Translations under genes and position numbers: made by a program
The notes under the pieces: generated by a model
What the model was told of the DNA's origin: nothing
Databases searched by the model: none
Seen by the model: the letters and a program-made list of their open reading frames with translations, nothing else
DNA from: Methylonatrum kenyense
Lineage (GTDB): Bacteria; Pseudomonadota; Gammaproteobacteria; Nitrococcales; Aquisalimonadaceae
Reading direction: 5' to 3'
Assembly: GCF_023195885.1 (NCBI RefSeq)
Contig: NZ_JALPKO010000007.1
Location: forward strand, 124,001 to 188,000
DNA: 64,000 nt
Part shown: piece by piece, positions 54,403 through 63,620 of the stretch
Position numbering within the stretch: the stretch's first letter is position 1
How the letters are laid out: each line of letters opens with the position of its first letter

Positions 54403-55665
54403 ATGGCACTAGTAGATATGTCCCGCTCCAGCGCCGGAGTGTCACCGGCCCTGCGCGACCGCTACCGTCGGGTGCGCGCCGATACGCTGGCGCTGACCGC
54501 CCCACTCTCCGCCGAGGACCAGACGATCCAGAGCATGCCGGATACCAGTCCGAGCAAATGGCACCTGGCGCATACCACCTGGTTCTTCGAGGAATTCGTG
54601 CTGGCCGGTGGCCTGCCCGGCTACCAGCGCTTCGATGCCGAGTTCAGTTACCTGTTCAACAGTTACTACAACGCGGTCGGGCCGATGCATGCTCGACCGC
54701 AGCGGGGCCTGCTGTCACGTCCGGCGCTGACCGCGGTGCACCGCTACCGGGAGCACGTGGATGCGGCGATGGAACAGTTGTTCGAGGTCTCGAGTGATGA
54801 TCCGGCGGCCACCGCGCTGATCCTCCTCGGCACGCATCATGAGCAGCAGCACCAGGAATTGATCCTCACCGACATCAAGCACGCGCTGGCCTGCAACCCG
54901 CTGCTGCCGGTCTACACCGAGGGCGAGGCACCGGCGAGCAACGCCCGCGCCATGCGTTTTACCGAAGGTGTGGAAGGACCGGTCGAAATCGGTCATCAGG
55001 GCTCCGGCTTCCACTATGACAACGAGGGTCCGCGGCACACCGTCTGGCTGCATCGCCATGCGCTGGCCGACCGCCTGGTGACGAACGGCGAATTCCGCGC
55101 CTTCATCGACGATGGCGGCTATCGGACGCCGGCACTCTGGCTGTCAGAGGGCTGGAGCACGGTTCAGGAACAGGGCTGGCAGCGGCCTTATTACTGGTCC
55201 GAAGACCTGGAACGGGAGTTCACGCTGCATGGAGAGCAGGCCATCGATCCGCATCGTCCGGTGTGTCACCTGAGCTACTTCGAGGCCGATGCCTTTGCCC
55301 GCTGGGCCGGCGCACGCCTGCCGACGGAGGCGGAATGGGAGTCGGCCGCGAGCGGCGAAACCTGCCCGGAAAGCCTCTGGCAACGGGGCTGGCTGCATCC
55401 GGCGCCGGTCAGAGACACCGGCAACCGCCAGTTCCACGGCCAGGTCTGGGAATGGACCGCCAGCGCCTACAGCGCGTATCCGGGCTACCGCCCGGCCGCG
55501 GGCGCGGTCGGCGAGTACAACGGCAAGTTCATGTGCAACCAGTATGTGCTGCGTGGCGGATCCTGCGCGACTCCGCCAGCGCACCTGCGCACCAGCTACC
55601 GAAATTTCTTTCCGACCAGCGCGCGCTGGCAGTTCAGCGGCCTGCGCCTGGCCCGGGACAACTGA
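54403..55665 (+). CDS. egtB: Ergothioneine biosynthesis sulfoxide synthase
   Basis: The 420-residue enzyme joins a sulfur donor to hercynine. The N-terminal DinB-like part has LAHTTWFFEEFVLAG and the iron-binding H-x3-H-x-E motif in HHEQQHQELILTDIKHALA (residues about 145-152). The C-terminal half is a formylglycine-generating-enzyme-type fold (HRPVCHLSYFEADAFARWAG, ARLPTEAEWESAASGE, VLRGGSCATPPAHLRTSYRN). The start is uncertain: 54403 is used, with a second Met five codons on and an earlier codon at 54343. It is followed by egtD after 3 nt. Confidence 0.95.
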   Translation: MALVDMSRSSAGVSPALRDRYRRVRADTLALTAPLSAEDQTIQSMPDTSPSKWHLAHTTWFFEEFVLAGGLPGYQRFDAEFSYLFNSYYNAVGPMHARPQRGLLSRPALTAVHRYREHVDAAMEQLFEVSSDDPAATALILLGTHHEQQHQELILTDIKHALACNPLLPVYTEGEAPASNARAMRFTEGVEGPVEIGHQGSGFHYDNEGPRHTVWLHRHALADRLVTNGEFRAFIDDGGYRTPALWLSEGWSTVQEQGWQRPYYWSEDLEREFTLHGEQAIDPHRPVCHLSYFEADAFARWAGARLPTEAEWESAASGETCPESLWQRGWLHPAPVRDTGNRQFHGQVWEWTASAYSAYPGYRPAAGAVGEYNGKFMCNQYVLRGGSCATPPAHLRTSYRNFFPTSARWQFSGLRLARDN

Positions 55666-55668
55666 GCG

Positions 55669-56625
55669 ATGGCCTTGCCGAACGCCGCACTGACGCCACC
55701 GGCGTCGGAGTTTCTGCGCGACGTTCTGACGGGACTGGCCTGCGAGCCGAAGACCATCGCCCCGAAGTACTTTTATGACGAAACCGGCTCAGCGCTCTTT
55801 GACCGCATCTGCGAGTTGCCCGAATACTACCCGACCCGCACCGAGCGCGCGATTCTGGCCGCGCATGCCGAGAAGATGGCAACCGCCATTGGCCCCGGCG
55901 TCCAGGTCATCGAGCCTGGCTGCGGCAGCTGTGCCAAGGTGCGTTATCTGTTCGATGCCCTCGATGCCCCGGCCGGATTCGTGCCGGTGGAGATCAGCGG
56001 CGAACATATGCTGCACAACCTTAAGCCGCTACGGGAGCGCTATCCCGGTCTCCCGCTGCACCCGCTGTGCGCCGATTTCACGCAGCCATTCGCGCTGCCC
56101 GAAGGTTGCGACGCGACCGCCCCACGGCTGCTGTTCTTTCCAGGCTCGACGCTGGGCAACTTTACCCCCGAGGATGCCCGGGTACTTTTGACCAGGCTGC
56201 GCCACCTGGTCGGCGACAACGGCATGTTGCTGCTTGGGGTGGATCTGGTAAAACCGGTCGCTGTTCTGGAGCAGGCCTACAACGATCGGGACGGCGTTAC
56301 CGCCGCGTTCAACCGCAACCTGCTGCACCGAATAAACAACGAACTCGGAGCGGATTTCGTCGTCGACAGGTTCCGCCATCGGGCGGTCTGGAACAGCCGC
56401 CATCAGCGCATCGAGATGCAGCTGGTCGCCGAGCAGTCCCAGCAGGTTCACGTCGAGCAGCGGACAATCCGCTTTGCTGTCGGCGAGCCGTTGATTACCG
56501 AATACAGCTACAAGTATTCCGACGCGAGGGTGGCCGCGCTGGCCGCGGAATCAGGCTTCAAGATCCGCCAGCGCTGGACTGATAACCGCGACTGGTTCGG
56601 CATCTATCTGCTGGACGCCTGCTGA
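55669..56625 (+). CDS. egtD: L-histidine N-alpha-methyltransferase
   Basis: The 318-residue SAM enzyme trimethylates histidine to hercynine. It has APKYFYDETGSALFDRICEL, ERAILAAHAEKMATAIG, the SAM loop QVIEPGCGSCAKVRYLFDAL, and FFPGSTLGNFTPEDA. The Gly-Cys-Gly-Ser-Cys loop differs slightly from the usual G-S-G-S/T. It is 3 nt after egtB, making a two-gene ergothioneine operon; the glutamyl-cysteine-dependent egtA and egtC are missing, as in other proteobacterial types. Confidence 0.94.
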   Translation: MALPNAALTPPASEFLRDVLTGLACEPKTIAPKYFYDETGSALFDRICELPEYYPTRTERAILAAHAEKMATAIGPGVQVIEPGCGSCAKVRYLFDALDAPAGFVPVEISGEHMLHNLKPLRERYPGLPLHPLCADFTQPFALPEGCDATAPRLLFFPGSTLGNFTPEDARVLLTRLRHLVGDNGMLLLGVDLVKPVAVLEQAYNDRDGVTAAFNRNLLHRINNELGADFVVDRFRHRAVWNSRHQRIEMQLVAEQSQQVHVEQRTIRFAVGEPLITEYSYKYSDARVAALAAESGFKIRQRWTDNRDWFGIYLLDAC

Positions 56626-56648
56626 CGCCATGTCGCCGGCCGGGAGGT

Positions 56649-56676
56649 GCCCGATCGCCATTGACGGCGACCGGGC
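56649..56676. terminator. Imperfect hairpin between convergent egtD and the receptor gene
   Basis: GCCCGATCGCC and GGCGACCGGGC form an 11-bp stem with one mismatch around a 6-nt loop. It lies 23 nt after the egtD stop and 8 nt before the end of the receptor gene. It lacks a U-tract and may serve as an end hairpin in both directions. Confidence 0.45.
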
Positions 56677-56683
56677 ATGTCAT

Positions 56684-58840
56684 TCAGAAGCGTGCTTCGA
56701 AACCGCCGTACACCTGACGCCGTACGCCCGGTGTAATGCCGCCAACCCGGTTGGCGACGTACTCGCGGTCGGCCAGGTTGCGGCCGGCAACGAATACCGT
56801 CAGCCCATCCCTGACCAGGTAGTTGACCGAGGCATCCAGCACCGTAAACGAAGCAATGCGCCCCTCGTCACCATCCGGCACACGATCGCGCGTGTTCTCG
56901 TTGTCGACGAACTGGCGCCCCACATGCTGCACCCCGAGCCGGGCATCAAAGCGGCCCACTTCGTAGCCCAGGGCCATGTAGCCGGAGAACCGGGGCGCGA
57001 ACGGGAAGTCATTACCGCGCTCCAGTTCACCCTCGACGGAATTCTTGAACTCGGTGTCGAGGACTGTTGCGTTGGCCAGCAGGTAGACATTCCAGTCGGT
57101 ATCGAAGAAGGCCCAGGAATCCACCCGGCCCGAAAACTCGATACCGCGCATGCGCGCACGGCCGGCATTGAAGTTATCGATATCGCCCTCGGCGTCGCGG
57201 TCCGAGGCGATCAGATCCCGGTAGTCGATGTAGAACAGTGACACCTCCCCGGTTACCGGAGCAGCCGGCGTGGTCCGGACACCCACCTCAAAAATGTTGC
57301 CGATCTCCGGATCCGGCTCCACATCGGTAGTAGCCGGCGAAATACCGCGGTGAACGCCGCCGAAGATCTCGAAGGTTTCGAAGCCTCCGTAGCTCACGCT
57401 GATACCCGGCAGGAATTCATTGAAACGTCGTGTTTCCGTCTCCCGTGAGCCCTCGCCGCGTTGGGCGCTTTCCTTGAGTTCCCAGCGCTCGAAACGGGCG
57501 CCAGGTGTGATCGCGAAGTTACCTACCTGGGTCGTGTTCTGGACGAAGAATGAGGTCGCAGTTACGTCGAAGCGGTCATCACGGCAGTCATTTCTTAACC
57601 CAATCACATTGCCATCTTCGTCGTATTCTGGCTCTAGCTTGTCGCATTGGCGGTTGTCTGTACCGGGACTATTACCCCAAAATTGGCGACGCTCGGCTCG
57701 CTCCTCATGATAGCGGAAACCCGTTACAACCCGGTGATCGTAGCCCAGCGCTTCGTATTCATGGGTCAGGCGCGGCTCGACACCCATCACACGGAAATCA
57801 CGCGGTCGAATTTGATTGCCACATTGATCTGCGTTGGCAAAATCCTCACGAATACTATCGTCACCCTGCCCCTCTGGCCCATCCGGGCAATTCAACAATC
57901 CGCTGGAATCACTGGCCTGCCGCCGAGAGGTACGCTCCGTCTTGTTGGCGTAGAAGTTGGTTGCCAGACTGGTGCGATTGGTGAAGTCGTATTCGTGGAT
58001 GATCTGGCCTGCGATCCGCTCTACCTCGAAACGATCCTGGGGCAGGGGATTTTCCCGCCGGCTGTTGCTGAACTGCTCCTCGGAGTACCCGGCCTCGCCG
58101 CCACGCTGGTTTTCGTTATAGGTCGTTGCCTTGAATGTCAGCCGGTGACCGGGTTCCAGCTCGGTCACCGACTTGAACATGAAGTCGTTGATGATCTGCT
58201 GCTCGCCGCGGCGGAAACCGTCCTGCGACTGATGGATGAAATCAACCAGCAGCCCGGTGTTGCCGTAGGTACCGCCGGCCGAGACATTGGTGTCGATGAA
58301 GCCGCGATTGCCGGCGGCACCGTAGAGCACCACTTCCGGCTCGCGGGGCGGGTTGCGCGTCAGGTAGTTGATCGAACCGCCAATGGTCTGCGGACCGTAC
58401 TTGATGGTGCCGGAGCCCTTCACCGCCTCGACCCGGCGCAGACGCCGCGGTGCCGGCTGATAGTTGGCGCTTGAATCGCTGTAGGGCGCCAGCTGGATCG
58501 GTGCGCCGTCCTCCATCAGGTGCATCTTTCGCGAGCGCCGCGGGTTCAGGCCCCGAATGCCCACATTGGGCCGCCGCCCCAGGGGGTCCTCGGACACAAC
58601 GTTGACGCCGGGCAGGCTCTGCATGGTGTCCAGCGTGGTCGCCGGACGGCGCCGTTCAATCGCGAAGTCTTCCACCACGCTGGCGGAGCCGGGCACGCCG
58701 GCAACACCCTCGTCGGCAAAAATCTGCACGGGTGACAGGGTCAGGCCGCGGCCCGTGTCGCCACCCTCGTCCTGAGCCGACACGGTGGTGGCGGCCAGCG
58801 CCAGGCAGGACATTGCGCCCGCGCGCATGAGATATCGCAT
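56684..58840 (-). CDS. TonB-dependent outer-membrane receptor (FecA-like)
   Basis: The 718-residue product has a signal peptide (GAMSCLALAATTVSAQ), a TonB-box-like LTLSPVQIFAD, a plug domain (LPGVNVVSEDPLGRRPNVGI, EDGAPIQLAPYSDSSANYQP, KGSGTIKYGPQTIGGSINYL) and a beta barrel ending in a C-terminal Phe (YGGFEARF). The plug resembles FecA without its N-terminal signalling domain. Two extracellular loops hold Cys pairs. ATG 58840 follows GGAGGAG. It could be energised by the exbBD-tonB operon at 28.7-31.2 kb. The ligand, a ferric chelate or another compound, is not shown. Confidence 0.92.
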   Translation of the reverse strand: MRYLMRAGAMSCLALAATTVSAQDEGGDTGRGLTLSPVQIFADEGVAGVPGSASVVEDFAIERRRPATTLDTMQSLPGVNVVSEDPLGRRPNVGIRGLNPRRSRKMHLMEDGAPIQLAPYSDSSANYQPAPRRLRRVEAVKGSGTIKYGPQTIGGSINYLTRNPPREPEVVLYGAAGNRGFIDTNVSAGGTYGNTGLLVDFIHQSQDGFRRGEQQIINDFMFKSVTELEPGHRLTFKATTYNENQRGGEAGYSEEQFSNSRRENPLPQDRFEVERIAGQIIHEYDFTNRTSLATNFYANKTERTSRRQASDSSGLLNCPDGPEGQGDDSIREDFANADQCGNQIRPRDFRVMGVEPRLTHEYEALGYDHRVVTGFRYHEERAERRQFWGNSPGTDNRQCDKLEPEYDEDGNVIGLRNDCRDDRFDVTATSFFVQNTTQVGNFAITPGARFERWELKESAQRGEGSRETETRRFNEFLPGISVSYGGFETFEIFGGVHRGISPATTDVEPDPEIGNIFEVGVRTTPAAPVTGEVSLFYIDYRDLIASDRDAEGDIDNFNAGRARMRGIEFSGRVDSWAFFDTDWNVYLLANATVLDTEFKNSVEGELERGNDFPFAPRFSGYMALGYEVGRFDARLGVQHVGRQFVDNENTRDRVPDGDEGRIASFTVLDASVNYLVRDGLTVFVAGRNLADREYVANRVGGITPGVRRQVYGGFEARF

Positions 58841-58901
58841 GGTTTTCTCCTCCGGGACGGGCCTGGTCTTTACGCCAGATCCCGCGTCATCGTGCAGCAA
58901 C

Positions 58902-58917
58902 CGCAGTTGCAACTGCG
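58902..58917. promoter_or_regulatory. 16-bp perfect palindrome upstream of the receptor gene
   Basis: CGCAGTTGCAACTGCG is a perfect palindrome 62 nt upstream of the receptor start. It does not look like a Fur box. The rest of the 58841-59117 gap shows no gene and no other clear signal. Confidence 0.45.
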
Positions 58918-59117
58918 CATGTTGTTATCTTCTTGAGGTTCGCACCGCGGCTGGCCTCGGCTTTGCGTAAGAACCCACCAGCAGCAGAACGCAGTATTCG
59001 CTCGCCCCTCGCTTCCGGCTGGCAACAGTTTGTCACAAGGTAACGGCGCTGGGCTGTGGAGATAGCCGGGAAGATTTCCCTAAATCTCCCCGCCGCAAAC
59101 AAGCCACTGGCAGGCAT

Positions 59118-59149
59118 AAAAAAACCCGCGCCGACTGGCGCGGGTTTCC
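59118..59149 (-). terminator. Intrinsic terminator of tRNA-Phe
   Basis: Read on the minus strand, AAACCCGCGCC and GGCGCGGGTTT form an 11-bp stem with a 4-nt loop followed by a T run. It ends about 40 nt after the tRNA CCA end. Confidence 0.9.
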
Positions 59150-59188
59150 TGATCGGAACACCGTGTCCGGTACAGACCCCTGAAATAC

Positions 59189-59264
59189 TGGTGGCCGGGG
59201 ACGGAATCGAACCGCCGACACGGGGATTTTCAATCCCCTGCTCTACCAACTGAGCTACCCGGCC
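59189..59264 (-). tRNA. tRNA-Phe (GAA)
   Basis: The 76-nt sequence on the minus strand begins GGCCGGGTAGCTCAGTTGGT and ends GGTTCGATTCCGTC then CCCGGCCACCA with encoded CCA. The anticodon stem-loop GGGGATTGAAAATCCCC gives anticodon GAA, phenylalanine. All four arms pair. It is followed by a strong terminator. Confidence 0.97.
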
Positions 59265-59305
59265 AAGGGCGCCTATTCAAGCCGATCACCCCGATAGGGT
59301 CAAGC

Positions 59306-59575
59306 TCAATCCTGCGGCTTGAAGTCGGGCGGGGGCGCGGAGCCGCCACCGAGCAGGAACTTCTCCATCTCGGTTTCCAGGAACTTGCGCGCCTTCGGAT
59401 CCACCGGACTCAGCCGGTATTCGTTCATCAGCATGGTCTGATGTGCCAGCCACTGCTGCCAGGCCTCTTTCGACACATTCTCGAAGATTCGCTTGCCGAG
59501 CTCTCCGGGATAGGTGGGCCGATCCAGCCCCTCCGCCTCCCGACCAAGCTTTGCACAATGCACCATGCGCGCCAT
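59306..59575 (-). CDS. Fe(2+)-trafficking protein YggX
   Basis: The 89-residue protein matches E. coli Ygg[21 protein letters not shown] and [20 protein letters not shown], with the N-terminal Cys in [13 protein letters not shown]. It protects iron-sulfur clusters from oxidation. Start 59575 corresponds to the usual N-terminus. It lies 50 nt after mutY, the common mutY-yggX pair. Confidence 0.95.
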   Translation of the reverse strand: MARMVHCAKLGREAEGLDRPTYPGELGKRIFENVSKEAWQQWLAHQTMLMNEYRLSPVDPKARKFLETEMEKFLLGGGSAPPPDFKPQD

Positions 59576-59625
59576 CGTCACTGCTCCCACCAATGAATGA
59601 TTCCGGGGCGACTGGCCGGCGTCAT

Positions 59626-60705
59626 CTACCGATTGGCAGCCAGCACCTGCTCCAGCAGGCGCTGGACGGGTGCCGCCAGGCCATGTGCGTCCCGCGCTGC
59701 GCCGTTATACCAGACCGATTCTGCACACTCCATGATGCCGTGATCGCCATGAACGCTGGCGTGCAGCGGCTCGATGTCCAGATGAAAGTGACTGAAGGTA
59801 TGCCGAAACGTCTGGCCCGGTGCCGGCAGCTCAACCTCCAGACCAAGCTGCTCCCGGCACCAGTCCACGGGATCCGTTCCGGCTGGGCACTCCGGCAGGC
59901 TCCACAGGCCACCCCACAGGCCCGCCGGCGGCCGACGCTGCAGGAGGATGCCGGCTTCCGACTCCAGCAGCAGCATGCGCGTGGAGCGGACCGGAAGGCG
60001 CCTGGCCGGTTTCCTGCCCGGATAGGCGTGTTGCGTGCCTGCCGACCGGGCCTCACAACCATCCGCCACTGGACAGGCCTCGCACTGCGGATTTCGGCGG
60101 AGGCACAGGGTCGCACCGAGATCCATCATGGCCTGATTGAACGCGGCGCAGTCGTGTTCAGGGGTATGGCTCTCGGCCAGTTGCCAGAGCTGCCGAAGGA
60201 CCGCGCTGCGACCGGGCCAGCCCTCGACCGCGAACTGCCGCGCCAGCACCCGTTTGACGTTGCCATCAAGGATCGCTGCCGGGAAACCGCAACCCAACGA
60301 CAGGATCGCGCCGGCCGTCGACCGGCCGATACCCGGCAGGGCCTGCAAGGTCTCCAGCGACTGCGGAAATTGACAGTCGTACTGGTCGCGCAGCACGCCA
60401 GCTGCGGCGTGCAGATTTCGCGCCCGGGCGTAGTAACCGAGCCCGGACCAGTGGGCCAGCACGGTATCCTGATCGGCCTCGGCCAGCGCCTCGACATCGG
60501 GAAACCGCTGCATGAAGCGCTGGAAATACGGGATCACCACGGCGACCTGGGTCTGCTGCAGCATCACCTCCGAGACCCACACGCGATAGGGCGTGGCCGG
60601 ATGCTGCCAGGGCAGATCATGGCGGCCGCTGTGGGCGAACCAGTCCAGCAGATTCTGTCGGAACCGCCGGATGCGCTGCGCCGACGGTTCGCTCGCGGCC
60701 GGCAT
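59626..60705 (-). CDS. mutY: Adenine DNA glycosylase
   Basis: The 359-residue enzyme removes adenine mispaired with 8-oxoguanine. Seen are [20 protein letters not shown], the helix-hairpin-helix [20 protein letters not shown] with catalytic Asp in [15 protein letters not shown], the [4Fe-4S] loop [17 protein letters not shown] and a C-terminal NUDIX-like domain. It cooperates with MutM encoded at 20.7 kb. It follows asmA with a shared base. Confidence 0.97.
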   Translation of the reverse strand: MPAASEPSAQRIRRFRQNLLDWFAHSGRHDLPWQHPATPYRVWVSEVMLQQTQVAVVIPYFQRFMQRFPDVEALAEADQDTVLAHWSGLGYYARARNLHAAAGVLRDQYDCQFPQSLETLQALPGIGRSTAGAILSLGCGFPAAILDGNVKRVLARQFAVEGWPGRSAVLRQLWQLAESHTPEHDCAAFNQAMMDLGATLCLRRNPQCEACPVADGCEARSAGTQHAYPGRKPARRLPVRSTRMLLLESEAGILLQRRPPAGLWGGLWSLPECPAGTDPVDWCREQLGLEVELPAPGQTFRHTFSHFHLDIEPLHASVHGDHGIMECAESVWYNGAARDAHGLAAPVQRLLEQVLAANR

Positions 60706-63341
60706 CAGCGGAACAGTCCCCGCAGCCGGTCTTCCACTTCCTCGCGGCCGCGTTCCTGCAATCGTTCGCGCTCGCGTTCGATCCGCTCGCGGGCATCGCC
60801 TTCGGCGTCGCGGGCACGCTCGCGCAAGGCCTCCTGCTCCTCGCGCAGCCGGTCCAGGGACTGCCCGCCAAGCGCGGCCTGCAGATCAAGCCGGATGCTG
60901 GGATCTGCCAGACTGCCGGATATACGCAGCGGGATCGGCAGGCGCCGCAGTTCGTCCAGCGACTGACCGCCCTGCCCGGTCAGGGTGCCGACCAGGTTCA
61001 CCACCAGATTGTAGTCGATGCTTTCCTCGTTCAGATCGGCGATGCCGCCGCCCTCGACCCGGAACAAGGGTGAACTGGCGTTCAGCCGTTCATTGTTGAT
61101 CCGCCCTTCGTCGAACAGCAGCCGACCGGACAGCTCGCTGAAATCGGTCTGCTGTGGCACGTCATCACTGGTGCTCTCGCCGCGCAGCCGGGCCGTGGCA
61201 TTGCGCACCATTTGCGCCAGGTTGAAGCCGATCACGGCGCCATCGCGGAAATCGAATTCGGACTCACCGCTGAGGCCGGTGACCAGATCGTCCACCTTGA
61301 GGCCTCGGGTCGTGCCCTCGATGGAAAAACTGCCAACCCCTTCCAGAAAGTCACGCTCCATGACCCGCTGCACCAGTTCGCGGACCTGCACGTCACGGAT
61401 GCGCTCGTTGACCGAGATCTCCGCCTCGTCACCGGTGGCATCGATGCGGATGTCGCCGCTGTATTCGCCGCCGTACAGGCGAGCGCCGATCGGATGCACA
61501 CGGATCCGGCCGCCGTCGGCCTCGACCGTAAAATTGACGTCGGAGAAGGTCAGATCATTGATGATGAACTGGTCGAGCCGGAAGCTGCCGTCAAGGCGCA
61601 GGGCCCGGAGCATCTCCATTGGCAGCTCCACCGGCTCGACCTCGCCGTTGTCGCCGTTCCGGGTGCCGTTGTCCGCCGGTTCCTCGTCCGAATCCGGCGG
61701 CAGATAGCGATCCGCGTTGAAGCGGTTGCCGCGCAGCTGGAAGCCGATCATCGGGTCATCGAGCTCACGCACCGACACACTGCCCTGCAGGCTTGTCTCG
61801 TCGAGTTCCAGCACCAGATCCTGGACCTCGGCGGAATCGCCGCCGTATCGGAAACGGCCCTCGGTCCGGAAGCTGGTCAGCACCTCATCGTCGGCGGTCA
61901 CCGGCACCTCCTGCCCGAGGCGGTCCAGCAGGGTGCGCAGGTTGAGCTCCGCCAGTTCGAAACGGCCCTCCGCCCGCGGCTCGCCGGTCAATGCCTCGAC
62001 CGTTGCCGCCAGATCCAGGCGGATGTCATTGTCAACCGCCAGATTCACGTCGCTCAGCCGCAGACTGTCATCGCCGTAGCGGAAATCGCCCGACGAGTTC
62101 AGCACCGAAAGGGCATCCTCGTGCATGTCTTCCGGCATCTCCTGGCCGGCACCCTCCAGCAGATGCCGCAGGTTGAGATTGCGCAGTTCATAGCGGCCTT
62201 CCGCCGTGGGCGCATCGGGCACGCCGCGTGCCACCAGATCCAGGTCAAGCTCGGCACCATCCAGCCGCACCATGAAGCCCTCAAGGTCCAGCGCGTCGTC
62301 CACCAGACTGAAGGCCCCCTCGGCACGGAATGCAGTCAGGGCATCGTCGGCCATGCCGTCCGGAAGGTCTTGCCCGGCGCGTTCCAGCGCCTCCCGCAGA
62401 TTGCCCTCCGGCACCTTGAATCGGCCACTGGCACGCGGCCCGTCACGCAGATTGGTCGCCTGGGCCTCGGCATCCAGCCGCAAGCCCAGGGCCTCCAGAC
62501 GCAGGTCACTGAGGCTGGCGGTGTCTGCCTCGAGATCGGCTTCGATCAGGGTCGACAGCCGGCTTCTGACGCCACTGGACGGCAGCCCTTCGGCGAAGGC
62601 GGTCAGCTCGAGTTGCCGCACATGGGCACGGAATTTCTCGAATGCCCGATCCGCGCGCAGGTGCAGGTCCAGTTCACCCTCGATCCGGGTGTCGTCATCC
62701 AGCAGAACGACCCAGCTTGCGGCCACCGGAATGTCGGTATCGAAATCCAGCGAACCGACGCTCAGGTCTACCGGCCCCGCCTCCTGCCGCGTGCCAGCCT
62801 GGCGGTCTTCGTGAATCACCCGCATCTCGCTGATCTCGATGCCATCCAGCCGGCCGATCTGCAGCGGAGGGCTGCGATCACGGTCCTCGTCCCGCGGCGC
62901 TTCGTCCTCCGGCGCCTCGGTTACGACATCATCGGGATCTTCTGGCAGGTCCAGTTCCCAGTTAGCCTCACCGTCCTCGTTCACCACCAGGTGCACCAGC
63001 AAGCCGTCAAGCCGCACCACGTCCACCACCAGTTCGCGCCGCAGCAGCGGCAGGAGCTGCACCGCAACACCAGCGTTCTCGATCTGGATGAACGGCTGGT
63101 CACCGAAACCCTCCCGATTCTCCAGCCGGGTCCGTCCCAGCTCCAGCCCCAGCCAGGGGAAGAACGACAGACTGATGTCTCCCTCGATGACCAGTTCCTG
63201 ACCCGTGTTCTCCTTGACCAGGCGGGAGATGTCGTCGCGGTAGTCATTCGGGTCAACCAGCGCGATAACCGCCACCGCGGCACCGACCAGCAACACCACG
63301 ACAAGCACGAGGACAATCAGTAACCACTTGACAATTTTCAT
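60705..63341 (-). CDS. AsmA-family protein with internal tandem repeats
   Basis: The 878-residue protein starts with a membrane anchor (WLLIVLVLVVVLLVGAAVAV) and LVDPNDYRDDISRLVKENTG, the AsmA N-terminal signature. Residues about 304-533 contain three tandem units of about 76 residues (each with A-x-G-R-F/Y-E-L-x-x-L-N-L-R and G-Q-E/D-x-P). The C-terminal part (GVGSFSIEGTTRGLKVDDLV, FRVEGGGIADLNEESIDYNL) is the AsmA_2 domain. AsmA proteins form bridge-like tubes between inner and outer membrane for phospholipid transfer. The E. coli protein is shorter. It is followed by mutY and yggX. Confidence 0.93.
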   Translation of the reverse strand: MKIVKWLLIVLVLVVVLLVGAAVAVIALVDPNDYRDDISRLVKENTGQELVIEGDISLSFFPWLGLELGRTRLENREGFGDQPFIQIENAGVAVQLLPLLRRELVVDVVRLDGLLVHLVVNEDGEANWELDLPEDPDDVVTEAPEDEAPRDEDRDRSPPLQIGRLDGIEISEMRVIHEDRQAGTRQEAGPVDLSVGSLDFDTDIPVAASWVVLLDDDTRIEGELDLHLRADRAFEKFRAHVRQLELTAFAEGLPSSGVRSRLSTLIEADLEADTASLSDLRLEALGLRLDAEAQATNLRDGPRASGRFKVPEGNLREALERAGQDLPDGMADDALTAFRAEGAFSLVDDALDLEGFMVRLDGAELDLDLVARGVPDAPTAEGRYELRNLNLRHLLEGAGQEMPEDMHEDALSVLNSSGDFRYGDDSLRLSDVNLAVDNDIRLDLAATVEALTGEPRAEGRFELAELNLRTLLDRLGQEVPVTADDEVLTSFRTEGRFRYGGDSAEVQDLVLELDETSLQGSVSVRELDDPMIGFQLRGNRFNADRYLPPDSDEEPADNGTRNGDNGEVEPVELPMEMLRALRLDGSFRLDQFIINDLTFSDVNFTVEADGGRIRVHPIGARLYGGEYSGDIRIDATGDEAEISVNERIRDVQVRELVQRVMERDFLEGVGSFSIEGTTRGLKVDDLVTGLSGESEFDFRDGAVIGFNLAQMVRNATARLRGESTSDDVPQQTDFSELSGRLLFDEGRINNERLNASSPLFRVEGGGIADLNEESIDYNLVVNLVGTLTGQGGQSLDELRRLPIPLRISGSLADPSIRLDLQAALGGQSLDRLREEQEALRERARDAEGDARERIERERERLQERGREEVEDRLRGLFR

Positions 63342-63369
63342 ATTTTCAAGCCTTTCCCAGGGCGATCCC

Positions 63370-63396
63370 TTGCACCGGCAAGATGCCTTCTATACT
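63370..63396 (+). promoter_or_regulatory. Weak sigma-70-like promoter candidate
   Basis: TTGCAC (63370-63375) and TATACT (63391-63396) resemble -35 and -10 boxes but are only 15 nt apart. They lie about 225 nt upstream of the gene at 63621. The rest of the 63342-63620 gap shows no gene. Confidence 0.35.
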
Positions 63397-63620
63397 GACA
63401 ATAGATGGCTTCTCACGAAGGAGGTTCGGCACACCGCCAGAGCACTCCGACATGGCAGCGCCCAGTCGGCGTCTGCCCTTGCCCCCAGCGTAAACCTGTA
63501 CCGGCCGGATCGGCCAGAAGATACGGGCGCTGGGCCTGTTGCGTCTCGCCAGGGGAACGGATGTGGTCAGCGTTGGCCCCCGCGGCCAGTCACATGTCGA
63601 TACCAGGACAGGAGAGGACC

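Noticed and set aside
57647-58474. A 275-codon plus-strand frame within the receptor gene
   Set aside because: The minus strand is an intact TonB-dependent receptor through the same region; no start signal supports the plus frame.
59189-59264. tRNA-Phe as an integration site for an island
   Set aside because: No integrase, no repeat of the tRNA 3' end and only housekeeping genes are found on either side.
61212-63323. A 703-codon open frame on the plus strand opposite asmA
   Set aside because: It is a high-GC antisense frame with no ribosome site or recognisable motif, while the minus strand encodes a clear AsmA protein.
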